Shown piece by piece: positions 23,340-36,800 of a DNA stretch of 64,000 nucleotides. The stretch covers positions 19,120,917-19,184,916 of the forward strand of contig NC_092571.1 of the NCBI RefSeq assembly GCF_037975245.1, in the 5' to 3' direction. Numbering within the stretch: position 1 is the first letter of the stretch; each line of letters opens with the position of its first letter. The translations under genes and the position numbers were made by a program. The DNA comes from Apostichopus japonicus (lineage: Eukaryota > Echinodermata > Holothuroidea > Aspidochirotida > Stichopodidae). Below the pieces are notes generated by a model that ran no database searches, had not been told where the DNA came from, and saw only the letters and a list, made by a program, of their open reading frames with translations.

Positions 23340-24285
23340 TGATGGTATATGTATTATTATATTATTATTAGGCATTTAGCTACGCTATTCATGGTAAACC
23401 ATATCACAGCGCTTACAATCATATGCAATATAACAACGAATCATAACATAACATTGAACAAACAAAATAATAGCAAATCAAGTAGGAAATAGGTACGTTT
23501 TAAGTAGTTTTTTTAAAAACATCCACTGATGGAGCAGTTTTTATACTGGAGGGGAGTTTATTCCACTCCTTAGCTGCTGCAACAGTGAATGTGCGATCCT
23601 TACTACGAGCCACATGAAAAGTCAATCGAAATGGGTCTGCATTGGAGCGAAGGTTTGTACGCACAGGTCGATACAACTCAAGACACTCATTAAAATACTC
23701 TGGCGCCTGATCATGAAAAAAATTGTATACAAATAAAAGAATCTTAAAAACAATCCTCTGTTTGGTTGGCAACCAATGAAGGGATGTTAGTAGAAGCATG
23801 GCATCATGACGACGGTGTAACCGAAAAAATAATCCGAGCAGCCCAGTTTTGCAAACTTTGAAGTCATCTTATATGTGTTTGAGGGATTTTCTGTAAGTGG
23901 CCTGTTACAATAATCCAACCGGGAAAGAACATGGCTGCGAATCACATGACGACATGCATCTTCAGATACATACTTCCTTATCTGTGATACATTCTTCAAC
24001 TGAAATCGTACAGATTTACAAAGCTGGTCTATTTGGTTTGACATGGACATGTTGCAATCGAAAATTACACCAAGGTTCACCAAAAACACCAAGGTTCTTG
24101 ACCGATGTAGAAGGTGCAATCTGAGTGGTTCCAAATGTAAGATAAACACCATTCATGTTTCCGAAGTTGTGTTTGGAGCCGATTACCCAAAACTCTGTCT
24201 TTTCCTCATATGTATGTAACACCTTGGCGTGTAAATGCACTAACTTAAAAAGTACATAGTGTTTCAACTGATACATACTTGGCAT
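23340..24285 (-). pseudogene. Dead non-LTR retrotransposon, 3' end of reverse transcriptase ORF
   Basis: Minus-strand frames carry typical C-terminal LINE RT motifs: KTEFWVIG, STSVKNLGV, then after a frameshift NLGVIFDCNMSM, QIRKYVSEDACRHVI and LSRLDYCN, then after another break LHWLPTKQRIVFKILLFVY, APEYF and AAAKEWNKLP. The 3' side ends in an ATT-rich microsatellite (about 23345-23372) rather than poly-A, as in L2/CR1-type elements. At least two frame disruptions make it inactive. The 5' part of the element is missing. Confidence 0.85.
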
Positions 24286-24289
24286 GTGG

Positions 24290-24560
24290 ATGCATCTAAG
24301 TTAGTAGAAACTTATATGTATCAAAGGTCATTTGAGGTCAACAGAGGTTAATGTCCGAAAACCTTGCAAACTTGATAACTTCAATAGCAAATTTTGGATG
24401 AATTTCGTACATGGTATGTGGATCCAACTTTGCAAGAGACTTCATGGAGTTCAAGGTCATTTGAGGTCACCATGGGTCAAACTCCAAAATCGTTGTAATA
24501 GCAGTAACTACAAAGGTAAAGCTCCAATGAACTTCATAATTGGAATGTGGATTCATGTTA
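24290..24560. repeat. AGGTCA-rich repeat, right block with DR4-spaced motifs
   Basis: At 24325-24350 AGGTCA, AGGTCA and AGGTTA follow one another with 4-bp spacers (tttg, acag). At 24454-24479 AGGTCA, AGGTCA and GGGTCA do the same (tttg, ccat). Both lie in a degenerate unit of about 130 bp. The 10-bp period matches nuclear-receptor DR4 geometry, but here it is a feature of a repeat family, so any function is inference. Confidence 0.55.
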
Positions 24561-25599
24561 TCAGGTAAACGAACCTTGTGTGCAGTTTATATTGAATTTT
24601 CGCATACAAAATGTGGTATGGATTCCCCTAAGCCTCTTGGCTTTCTGGTCAACATAATTCTTAATTAGCACACTAATTGGACATTAAGGCCTACTATATA
24701 TGTTCACATACTTCATATACTATAGGTGGGGGGTGGGGGCAGTTGTTAAGGGTTCTTGTCGAATGACCTTTGGCCCCACTAAAGACAATAAAAGCCTTTC
24801 ATTCATTGTATTTAAAAGTTTGGGCATCACATACACAGAGACTTAAACATATGTTACTCCCTGCCCTACCATCCTTTGGAGCTTCCACCAGCCCCTCCCC
24901 CAAATTACCAAAAAAATTAAAAATTAACACTGCAAACAAAAGATGACCGAACGAAAATTCTTACTGAAGACATGGTTTCCAAACATGAGCTCCACTTTAT
25001 TCCTGAATTTCACAATGGAGACTTTGGTACACACCTTCAAAGTACATGAGTAAGTAATATTCCTACGGAAGAAGATTCAAAAGAGAACTATATGCGTTCC
25101 TTTCTTTCTTTTGGTTACATCTTTAAATATTGTTCCCATGCCCGAGATGCTAACTCTGCAGCAACAACTGAATGAATCTTGAGAAATAATTCTGACAATT
25201 TTAATTTCATCACAGCTAAAACTGCAAAGAGCATTTGGCTGTTTTTAAATGGCAAACTGTGTCACACATTCATAAACTAAACATGGCATATCTTAGTTGT
25301 CAGATCAGGCCAATAGTGCGGCGGCTTAAACGCATTTGAGCTCATCATAAATATTAAGACGTGTGTTTAAGTGCCCATTTCATGGCAGTGCAATGAGTTA
25401 ACTGGATGTTTTCTTACAATAGCTACACAGTGCATGTATAGTGTGTGGAAAGTAGTGACAAAAGTATTGGTATGTGAACAAAAACACTTCACAAATCTAC
25501 TGGATCATGTCTAAGTATTACATTAAAGATGATAAATTACCATCAATTGATCATAGTTACAGTTTATAATGTGAATTGATGCAGGTGACACAGAAGTTA

Positions 25600-26390
25600 T
25601 AAATTACATCACCTGAGTGTTACCTAACATCACATCTCAGCCAAAGGGGCCTGCACTGCTCCCTCCAAACATTAGTAAATTACATGACCTCAATGTTACC
25701 AGACATCACATCTCAGCCAGATGGCAAACATTCATAAATTACATGACTTCAGTGTTACCTAACATCACATCTCAGCCAAATGAGCCTGCACTGCTCCCTC
25801 CAAACATTAGTAAATTACATCACCTCAATGTTACCAAACATCACATCTCAGCCAGATGGCAAACATTCATAAATTACATGACTTCAGTGTTACCTAACAT
25901 CACATCTCAGCCAAAGGCGCCTGCACTGTTCCCTCCAAACATTAGTAAATTACATCACCTCAATGTTACCAGACATCACATCACAGTCAGATGGCAAACA
26001 TTCATAAATTACATGACTTCAGTGTTACCTAACATCACATCTCAGCCAAAGGGGCCTGCACTGTTCCCTCCAAACATTAGTAAATTACATCACCTCAATG
26101 TTACCAAACATCACATCTCAGTCAGATGGCAAACATTCATAAATTACATGACTTCAGTGTTACCTAACATCACATCTCAGCCAAAGGGGCCTGCACTGTT
26201 CCCTCCAAACATTAGTAAATTACATCACCTCAATGTTACCAAACATCACATCTCAGTCAGATGGCAAACATTCATAAATTACATGACCTCAATGTTACCA
26301 AAAATCACATCTCAGCCAGATGGGCCTGCACTGCTCCCTCCTAAACATTAATAAATTACATGACCTCAATGTTACCTCCTAAACATTAAA
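25600..26390. repeat. 135-bp tandem repeat, about 5.5 copies
   Basis: A dimeric unit of one ~59-bp and one ~76-bp half. Both halves share aaattacatgac, tgttacc, acatcacatctcagcca and aaacatt. As 135 is a multiple of 3, a 244-codon frame stays open over the array, but it shows only the repeated peptide. Copies 3 to 5 are the most alike, as expected from recent local amplification. Confidence 0.9.
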
Positions 26391-27130
26391 ATAATCAACT
26401 GATTCAGAGAGTTGACCAATCATAGCCCAGGTTCCACATCATCACATCACTGAATTCCTTTCTGCTGTCAAATTCCTTCCATTTCTGCTAAGAGTTTCTT
26501 TATGCTGATTTTCTCACCATTTCTCAATGGCCAAGTATGCAAGCCTAATATATAAATGCTAATTAGAAATGTTGTGCCTAAGCATAGTCCACTTTAAGGG
26601 GTAATGGAGGGGTAATAGGTTGAAGCACCCCCTGTGGGTCTGTGGTACTGACTCCCCTATGCAGTGAATACACATCTCGTCCTACAAACCACGATTTTGA
26701 TAATCCTCTCCTCACTTTAACATATAGAGTGCATTTCAGGTCTATCTTGCATACAGTACAGCATGTACAATAATGCCAAGATGCACAACGATAACCACCA
26801 CTTATGAAACCCACTAAATGATACAAATAAATATAAAACCAGGACAAAGCTATCACACACTTAAAAACAAACCAACAATAAAGTATTGACGTAGGTTAAC
26901 AGACCGCTTTCTCTTACTCTAGAAAAAAAAGAAACTTAACATCACAATGTTCTACTGTATTTGTTTAGCAACACAAGCCACAGAGAGCTGAAGAGATAAT
27001 GTATCCTGAGTGTTGCTTGATCTATTGTAAGATAGCTTTACATAGGCTACTTCAAATAGGTCTACAATCAAACCATATGTTCAACTTTTCTGTTCAAGTT
27101 TAACGATCGGAGAATGACTAGAGATTAATT
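26391..27130. other. UBE4B 3' flank, nothing else recognised
   Basis: Sequence between the 135-bp repeat and the UBE4B stop codon. Its right part should be UBE4B 3'UTR. I found no convincing minus-strand AATAAA close to the stop and no other gene. Confidence 0.4.
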
Positions 27131-27134
27131 AGTG

Positions 27135-27872
27135 TCATGAATTGTCTTTCGGATCCTTCATCTTTGATCTCATCCAGTCTTCGATCTTCTGTTTTAGTTC
27201 GCCATCTGTAACGAAACAAATTGCAGTCCACCCAGTTAACACGACATGAATCTTTATATCCACATGGGATCCTGGGGTTGTTAGTTAAGGTGTCGTACTT
27301 TCTTTGTAAATTATGGCACCTTTGTTTGATAGGAAATAAAGTCAAGGAACAACCACATTGGAAGAACAAATGGATCCTATTTATGTAGAACTTAGCTAGG
27401 TTTGTGCAGTATTACAATACACAGCTGTGATACAGTTGGATCCCTTACTTACTGTGATAGGGACTAAAGAGTGATCCCTCAATATGCTACATATCCTGAA
27501 AATAGCTATAATATAAAGATAGATAGCTTATCACAACAATTGTATCCAGTATTCTAACCCGATGCTCTTTCAACTCATTTTACTGTAGACAATGACATCT
27601 TGTGACAAACAAAACTTTGATGAAATCAATTGTAGAATCCTTTTGTCCTCATTTAAACTAAAATTGCATTGTGTTTTTTTTTTTCCTTCAAAAATTATTT
27701 TTTATTCAGAAAGGAAACAACGTACCATCTTCTAACATGTCCCTGGTTAGCGGGAGGCGGCTGAAAGGATCTGTCTGGGAGTTGAGCAGATGACGCTCTA
27801 TGATGGATCGTTCCATTACAGCACCGGAGGGGAGTTTGACTGGATCGGTCATCAGAGTAGCCATCAGTGGGT
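27135..27872 (-). CDS. UBE4B: UBE4B exons 27-28: U-box and C terminus
   Basis: Exon 27 (27872-27726) encodes most of the U-box: [27 protein letters not shown] and NSQTDPFSR, which carry the hydrophobic and Pro positions used for E2 contact in Ufd2 proteins. Exon 28 (27205-27135) gives the closing helix [14 protein letters not shown] and stops at TGA. The pattern is closer to UBE4B than to UBE4A, which has a different tail. The domain looks intact and catalytically competent. Confidence 0.96.
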
Positions 27873-30800
27873 CTGCAAAATGAATAAACAAACTCATAAG
27901 GGACATCTTAAAGACAAACACTTAATGAATAAACAAAGACTAAACAAACTCATTAGGGACACCTAAAAGACAATCACTTAATGAATAAACAAAATTCACT
28001 TACAGAGTCTCAACTACTGGTGTACTTTAGTGTACTTTACAAGACTTAATCATGTTTGAAGTAGAATGGCTCCAGACAGTATATAGTATTAGTGGGTCGC
28101 TGCCGTAAATCAACAATGATAATAATGAGCAGATAATTGGCAGTAAGTGTGAATGCTAAGTAAATGGAATAACAAAATACCTTTGAAATCTTCAGGAGCA
28201 TCCTCAAAATTGATGTAGGCCTGCTGAAGCTTCACATAGAGTTCGTTGGCTTTCTTTGCCAGAATGGCAAAAGTGTCGACTTTGAAGCTGTTCATCTTGA
28301 CCACATGTCTGACAACCTTAATGGCTTCTTCAAATAGGTTGGAACTATATGACCTCTGAAATGATAAAACAGCAACACATTTACTTACAGTCAATTAACA
28401 AGAAGTTATTAATAATCCTTGCCCTTTAAATGTTTAAACCAAGAAACAACTGAATAAACAAATCTAAGCAAATTGAGCATAGAGTTTGAAATGGGACTTT
28501 CTCCACGCAATATGAAATAGTGGAAAACTTTATCTAAAGAAACATACATTGTCGGAAAAATGTTTTTATAATTTTAGAAGAAAGTTACTGGTTCTGCTCC
28601 TGGTTCTACTAATAATCTTTTTAATTAAGAACAAGATATGTTTCATTGCATTCATCATCCATACCTCATCTTTAGCTATGGCCTGAGCCAGTTCTGGGCT
28701 GTTTAGATTAAGGTAGATAGAGGTAAGCTGAGACATCATCTTCTTCGGATCAAAGCCATACTTCTCCTTATTGTCCACTCGGAGGTCATTTCGATTCCTG
28801 CTCGATAGCTGTAGTAAGTTGTAATTCAACATGGCCGCCAAACGATCACATAACTCCTACGAAATCAAACCAAACAATACAACATTCTCATAACCAAGGG
28901 AATATCATGTTGGTGAAAAAGAAATATTCATAACACTGGTATTGGCACATAAAATCAGTGAAGGGTGTCTGGATCCAGTTGGGGAGGGTGACGTGAACAA
29001 AATCTGTAGAATAACGAAACAAGTCCAGCAGATTTAGAATTCCTTACAGGGGTTCTCTGGTCAACCCCTTCCCTCTTCTTTTTCTTGTAATACCCTTTCT
29101 AGAGGAGGATTTATAGATCTTTTCTCATCCCCTCCATTTATGTAAAGTAGTAAGGGCATAAATAAAACTATGCAGTGTACAGAGAGAATAACACCAGACA
29201 ACGAACTTACTGGACGAAGGAAAGGTGCTTTGGTGAGTTCTGTGAGGAAGATGAACATCTCCAGGGTTTCATTTGTCAGTGTCAGGTACGACCTGCATTG
29301 ACGTTCATCTGTTGACAACTGACGGCTTCTTTGTTGTCTTTCTTCCTGCATAATACAAAACGTAAAGAGTTGAACATCAGGTAAAAACTCCATAAATTTA
29401 CTGCTTTCTTCACAGGAATTATAATCCTGCTGGACACTTATTTATCTATTGTATCATTTTTTAAGATACTTAAAATCTGCAATTTACAAAATCCTGAAAA
29501 GAAAGTTCAACTAGTTATAAGTTTGAAACAAACGACTGAGCCAGTTCTTCAGAGACTGATGCTTTCAAGAGACTTCCAGATGAGTCATTGAACTACTAAG
29601 TTACTATGAAAGTTGTGAGCAGGTTCTGAGCAAAGACTATTGAAATGTTTTTCATTGCTAGGCTCAGTCAGTGGTTTGCTGAATGGTACAATATAGAAAT
29701 GGCCACAAAAGTTTGGGATTTACTTTGGTCTGGGATTTTCTATATCTTCAAACCTTTTACTGTTAATCCTGGTATGTACAACTGTGAAGATGTAATATGG
29801 AATAACAGACTAGCAAAGAATAAATTAGATGGAAAATAATGAGTACTTTGAAGGTGATTGTCACAAAACAAAAGCTTGAACATGGAATTAATAGTCTTCT
29901 GCCACTGATTTTATCATAATGGTGTACATAATAGCAGTTTTAGGTACAAACAGTAACAATAACAACAGACTCCGTAATATACCTTTGTGGTTTGCATTAT
30001 CGCTAACCTCAAACAATCTTGACTATAATGCATGGCTAATAATCGCATACCTCAAACACTCAATGACTATAATCCATGGCTAATTATCGCATACCTCAAA
30101 CACTCAATGACTATAATCCATGGCTAATTATCGCATACCTCAAACACTCAATGACTATAATCCATGGCTAATTATCGCATACCTCAAACACTCAATGACT
30201 ACAACCCATGGCTAATAATCGCATACCTCAAACTTTCAACAGACAACTCATGAAATGATATGACAAAGACCATCTACGTTGATATACAACATTTTCAACA
30301 TGTCAGTTCAAGCAACAACTTTTATAGCATTTTTGGTTTCTTTACTTCCAATCTGGAAAAGATTTCAAGACTGATGGTGGAGAAGAGGAGGGTCTGGGAG
30401 GAAGAGGAGTAGGGAATGAGGAAGGAAGGGGAGGGGAGGAAGAGTGATGTGGAGTAGTAGTAATAGTAGTAGTACTAGTAGTAGTACCAGAAGTAGATGT
30501 AGTGGTACTACTACTAGTAGCAGTACTAGTAGTAGTAATAGTAGAAGTACTAGTTGTAGCAGTAGTAGTACTAGTAGCAGTGGTACTAGTATTGGTGATA
30601 ATATTGGTAGTAGTAGTACTACTAGTAGTAGTAGTACTAATAGTAGTACTAGCAGTAGTAATAGTAGTACTAGTAATAGTAGTACTAGAAGTAGTACTAG
30701 CAGTAGTACCAGTAGTAGTAATAGTAGTAGTACTAGTAGTAGTACTGGTAGTATTAGTAGTAATGTTAGTAGTACTAGTACTAGTAATAGTAGTACTAGC

Positions 30801-33800
30801 AGTAGTACCAGTAGTAGTAGTAATAGAAGTAGTACTAGTAGTAGTACTAGTAGTAGCAGTAGTACTAGTAGTATTAGTAATAGTAGTACTAGTACTACTA
30901 GTAGTAGTAGTAATAGTAGTAGTAGTATTAGTAATAGTAGTACTAGTACTAATAGTAGTACTAGTATTAGTAGTGTAGCAATAGTAGTAGGGGAGGAGGA
31001 TGTCATACCTGAGTTAAGGTTTCCCAGTCCCCTTTATTTTTGCGGGCCTCTTGTATGTCCCTGATCCTCTTCAAACAGCCAAGGCTCTCGTCTAAGAGGA
31101 AGGTGGTGTCATTCATAAGCATGTTGATGAAGTGAACAAACTGTCCTCCAGACACCCTATGATTGAAGAGGCAGGTGATGAAGAGGAGGAGTAAAAGGAG
31201 GAAGAAGATTAGCAATAAAGTCTCAGAATAACTTTGATTCTTTCAATTAACTTCTTGATATATCTGAATATACATATCTGAAATGGAAGATGATATATAT
31301 ATATGTTTCAATAATAACTCCAGTCAAAGTAATTAGACATGATTTAGAGTGCACTTGTGCTTTATAATCTTAGCAATGACAACACCAGAGCAGATTCCTT
31401 TAAGTAATTACTACTCACTGGCTAGCTGTGATGATAGCCTTGCTGTGTAGCTGTACCTTATATATATTTCAATAATAACTCCAGTCAGAGTAATTAGACA
31501 TGATTTAGAGTACACCGGTGCTTTCTAATCATAGCAATGACAACACCAGAGCATATCCCTTTAATTAAACTACTCACTGGCTGGCTGTGATGATAGCTTT
31601 GCTGTGTAGTTGTACCTTCCTTAGAGACTTGAAGATAATACTGATGTGGTAACGAATGCTGAATTTATCGTAAAACTCACTGCTAGCACCAGTCGTCTCA
31701 ACGTCTGCAAAATACAAACATAAAGTCAAGTGTTAACCAATTGCTTACAGACCACCACTGCTGAAGAAACTTACAGAAGTACAATGGCTTCTGCAGCTTT
31801 TGCATTAAATCCCAAGATGGCTCCATTTCATTATCTCTTCACAGCTCATATGCTTAACTGGTAAAGTTTAATATCAATTATTCAAAAATCAGTAACTGTT
31901 TGTTTTGTAATCAAAGTTAATTAAGGCTTTCATCTGATTATTACTCAAGTAACAAAAAGGTCTGCATCACAAACAGGCCTGATGACAGGCTGAGTTAGGG
32001 GAGGGAAGTGGGGTGGGAGGGGGAATCTATCGACCTGTGGCCTAAAATATGGGATAATTGATAATATACTTATATACTTCAGGAACACTTAAGGGTGCTA
32101 AAGTGGGCCCAGGCTAGACCTGGCTCTCAGTATCACTGAACCATGTGACATTGCTTGTTAAACAGCTGTCTATGAAGGATCAGAAACTTAGATCTTAGTT
32201 TGATACATTTGCAATCAGTGTAATCAAACCAAAGCAGTTCACTAAAACTGGATATCAAGCACAAAGTGCTGTTTTATAAGAACGTCCCAAGAGTAGGGAG
32301 AGAGGCAGACTACTCACCGGTATAGAACTTCATCAGAGATGGAATTAAGTGATTGAGGGCTAGAGGATGTAATTGGATGGCTTCATAGACCTTAGATGTC
32401 TTATTCTGTATCGCAGGACAGAGGACGAACATGAGCTGATGAAAGAGGAGAGGGTAAAGAGCAACTGTCAAACTTTGTAAGAATACCAGAAATGTTCAAA
32501 CAGATTAATAACCTTAATAAATTGATCCAGTCTTGTCGATTCCAAAACAATCTTGCTAGCATGTCTTGCATTTTTGGAACACAAAGCCACACTGTTTGAA
32601 GAATCTGTAATGGCGATTTGGCCAGTTTCATATACTTGAGGATCATGGAGATGGAGAAAATACAAGAATATGGAACCTGGATGGATTGTACAAAGGGAGA
32701 AAAAATTCAGTCATCTAGGCGGGACATCAATTATGAAATATAATTTAATAAGTTTGTGACGAAGCATTTGGCTGTTTTTTCAGTTTAGACTGACAAAGAT
32801 GATAGTTAAAGAACAGACTATGCTATAGTCTGTTTATGTCTATAGAGGTAGGTAGACTATAGATACTGGTGACTAATCTATATCTATATATACCAAACTG
32901 GTCAGCAGAATCTGCTAGGATTGTCATCTGACCAATCACAATAAATTCATTCAATAATATGACTATAAATGAAGGGATTAGTTAATCTCACCTCTACCAG
33001 TTTGGCGACAAGGTATGGATTCTTGATGTAATTAGTTGAGCACAGGAAGATGAGCACAAAGTGGACTAAGTCTCGATTGTCAGGAAGATTTTCTAGAATT
33101 TGAGGGCAATGTCTAAAATGAAGAAAATAATACATCAAAGTTAAAAACAAAAAATTAAAGTGAAACAAAGGGTATGAATGTCACAACTTGCTGTTTAATT
33201 CCTACAACGTGTTTCATAAGAAAGATAATATAGATTAATATTTCATGGAATCCAATTGTTCTCATGATATTAAGAGAGGCTGCTATCCTGATATTTAATA
33301 GCTTCCTGTGGATGTAGAGGTAATAAATAAGAGTTAATTAAACTAATCCACAAGATGATATATCGATTGAGTGAACACAATAAGACACTGATAGTACAAG
33401 CAATAAGGCGTTGCAATATTTTCGTTGACCTTACCGATGGGTGGGGTCAATTTTTCTGGGGCTTTATGGCATTTTTCTGGCACAATGAAGGGCACTGGTG
33501 GCCAGGGACGTAGCCAGGGGGGGAGCGACCGCTCCCCCCCTTTCAGTGTCGATTTTTTTTTAAACTGTTGTTTTTTTAGCATGGTATTTTGTCAGTGCTC
33601 TTTTGATCTTGAATACTCGTCAGCTCCGTTAACTCGATTATAATCGTAGTAACATTCCCGCCTACTGATTCAACTACTAACTTAGTTTGGCAGATGCAAT
33701 TAGCTAAATTTAGCCTATTACAAGCCTACAGTTGGCCACTGCGTAATAAAATACATATTGCCTACCTAACCGCACTCTATGGAATGTCACGAACCGTATG

Positions 33801-36800
33801 CACAACAACGTTCGTTTTCATCCTTTCTATGATTCGTCCTAAGTTGTGCACGAATAGCATGTTATGAAGCTAAACTATAGCAATCGTACGTGATACGCAC
33901 TTCCTATAATAATTATTACACTGCTAATACACTGCGATAACGATATTTGTTTTTTGGCCACTGCATATCTGGCTATATTACAAAATATGAAAGTTTATAT
34001 TGTCCATCAGTTAAGTTCGTCAAATGTATTAAAGTCCAGACATTGGACAATAAACAAGAATCATCCTACTGGAAAAATTGTAAAAGAGCACTATGTTTGT
34101 CTTTCTGATATATTATGTAAAAGAGCATGTAAAAGAATTCAAACAGGAAACAAAATCTGCTGATAATATGATATCCGTGATCAGGGGCGTAGCCAGTATG
34201 TAGCACTGTAGGCCCGGGCCTACACTTTTTTTGGCCAAGTTATCTTCTTTATAAACACCCATATTTCAAATCCATAAGCTTGCTGGACGAGTTTAAGAGT
34301 CCAGACAGGAATAACTATTGAAATGAACGTAGCAAGAATATGGCTGCTAAATTAGGTGACCTAGTCTTCTAATTTAGGCTGTCATTTCTATCGCGTGCCG
34401 TTTCATTCAACACTCTACCCACCGAAAAAGTCTAGAATCCGATCTTGTCAGTTTTTTTAACATCTAGTTAAGAACCCGTTTACGCAGATAATATTTCAGC
34501 CTTGAGAAAACAGTTGAGAAATTTGCATCAGATGGCAATCGTCGGATAGCTCTCGCCTTCTCTTATATTAGGCTAACTTAAACATTTACAGTTGTAACAA
34601 AGACAATTACTGGCTATAGTTGTATCAAAGACATTTCTGGCCTATCTATATATGTATCTACAAGCATCAGCAGTTGAAAAGTAAGACTACTCTGTACATG
34701 TACTTTGCTAATTTTAAATACCGAACATTATGTAGTATTGAATTACGTACTATTTTAACTCGTTTGTTTTTTGGTTTAAAAGTGATATTGAATGAGGTGT
34801 CTCAAGTTAGCAAGAGGCCATGGAACCAGAATGAACACTCGGGAAGGGCCGTTTCCGGCCATCTGGGGGGTTTGTAAAACCAAAAATTTTCTTGTACACT
34901 CCGCGCCAACCAATGGTGGCGCTCCGCTCAGATAGTCGTGCCTACAATTTTGAAAATCCATATCAGTCGCAAAAAGTGCTCCCCCCCCTTTCAAATTCCT
35001 GGCTACGTCGCTGCTGGTGGCACAAGCCATTAGTGCCACCAGTTTGTCCTGAGCACAGACACTGCATTTTGAAAGTAAATTTGGGTTACATATTAACACT
35101 AGTTAACCTAACAACTTCACCACTTAGGGACCACAGAGAACATGTACTTGTTAAAGCTAAGACAAAAGAAGTTGCTCATTGCAATGTTTCATTCACAACT
35201 GTTAAAACTTCAAATAAAAAAGGATATCACAGAAAACTTGCACTATATTGATAGTCTACGGTAGGGCAACAGCTCAAAGCAAAATATTAAGTAAAAATGT
35301 TGGCAAATTTGCCATAGAGAGAATAAATGTTTTCACTTACGGGACAATAAATAGTAAAAATTCTGTAATGTCTTCAATATAGTACTCTGGCAGTGCAGCA
35401 AACTTCATGGGCACTTTATCAGGCAGTGGTAATGAAGGTCTAAAAGGAAAGGGTCGGACAGGAAATTAGATTAAATCATCTACAATTATTATCAGAGTGA
35501 CACAATAATACATGACAATGCATGATATTTGCATGACTAAATCAGTCAAATTTACACAGTGAAAGGAAAGGGTCGGACAGGAAACTAGTTTAAATCATCT
35601 ACAATTATTATCAGTGACACAATAATACACGACAATGCATGATATTTGCATGACTAAATCAGTCAAATTTACACAGTGAAAGGAAAGGGTCGGACAGGAA
35701 ATTAGATTAAATCATCTACAATTATTATCAGAGTGACACAATAATACATGACAATGCATGATATTTGCATGACTAAATCAGTCAAATTTACACAGTGAAA
35801 GGAAAGGGTCGGACAGGAAATTAGATTAAATCATCTACAATTATTATCAGAGTGACACAATAATACATGACAATGCATGATATTTGCATGACTAAATCAG
35901 TCAAATTTACACAGTGAAAGGAAAGGGTCAGACAGGAAAGTAGTAAATCATGTGATACAATAAAACATGACAATGCATGATATTTGCATGACTGAGTCAG
36001 TCAAATTTACAGTGAAAGGAAAGGATCTGACAGGATATAAGTAAATCATGTACAATAGTGTTATGGGAACTATACAATGATATATGAAAATGCATGATAT
36101 TTGCATGAGTACATCAGTCAAATTTCAACAGTAAAGTGGCAGAATACTGTGTAAGATGAAACTTATTAGTCACATTCATTTTTTTCCATGAAGTCCAACA
36201 ATTTGAAGCAGAACCCACAATTAGTCCTTTAACCTGGCAATTTTCCGTTAACAAAAGAGATAAATAGCATGACACTTGCATCAGCACATGACTGTCAGTT
36301 GTAGCTTCATATACGTCACAATAATTACATTAGTTGACTTGACTAAACATTTCATCCGACAATAACTGCAGAACATGGATAACATGGGAATACCCTCAAT
36401 CCACTTGGAAATTAAACAGTTAACAATTGAGATCCCCCTCACACAAACTAGTCTGAGTATTATACTAATAGTGCTATTGTAATTACATAATAAATATTTC
36501 AAAAGTTAAATCAGCAAACTTTAGTATTTAATTTATAACATTTGCATTACCAAATCAAAAACCATGAAACATGTTCCCTAAATAAAGTGTTTACAAAAAA
36601 TATTCAGTTAACAAATTGTAAATATTCCTTTTAAGGATCACCACCAGTATAGATAATGTTCCTGATATTTGCATGACCTTTGCACATGACCTTTCCCTGT
36701 TCAATGACCGGATCTACTTACTCTTCTCCCTCTGGGACGACCATGCCTACTATCATGGACATGACATTCCGGTAGAATTCAAAGCATCCCCACAGAAGGT

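Noticed and set aside
25617-26351. 244-codon repeat protein
   Set aside because: It is the open frame of a 135-bp tandem repeat, with no unique domain, no splice context and no matching gene nearby.
30365-31064. Poly-Ser, poly-Val and poly-Leu open frames
   Set aside because: All are readings of an AGT trinucleotide microsatellite in UBE4B intron 23.
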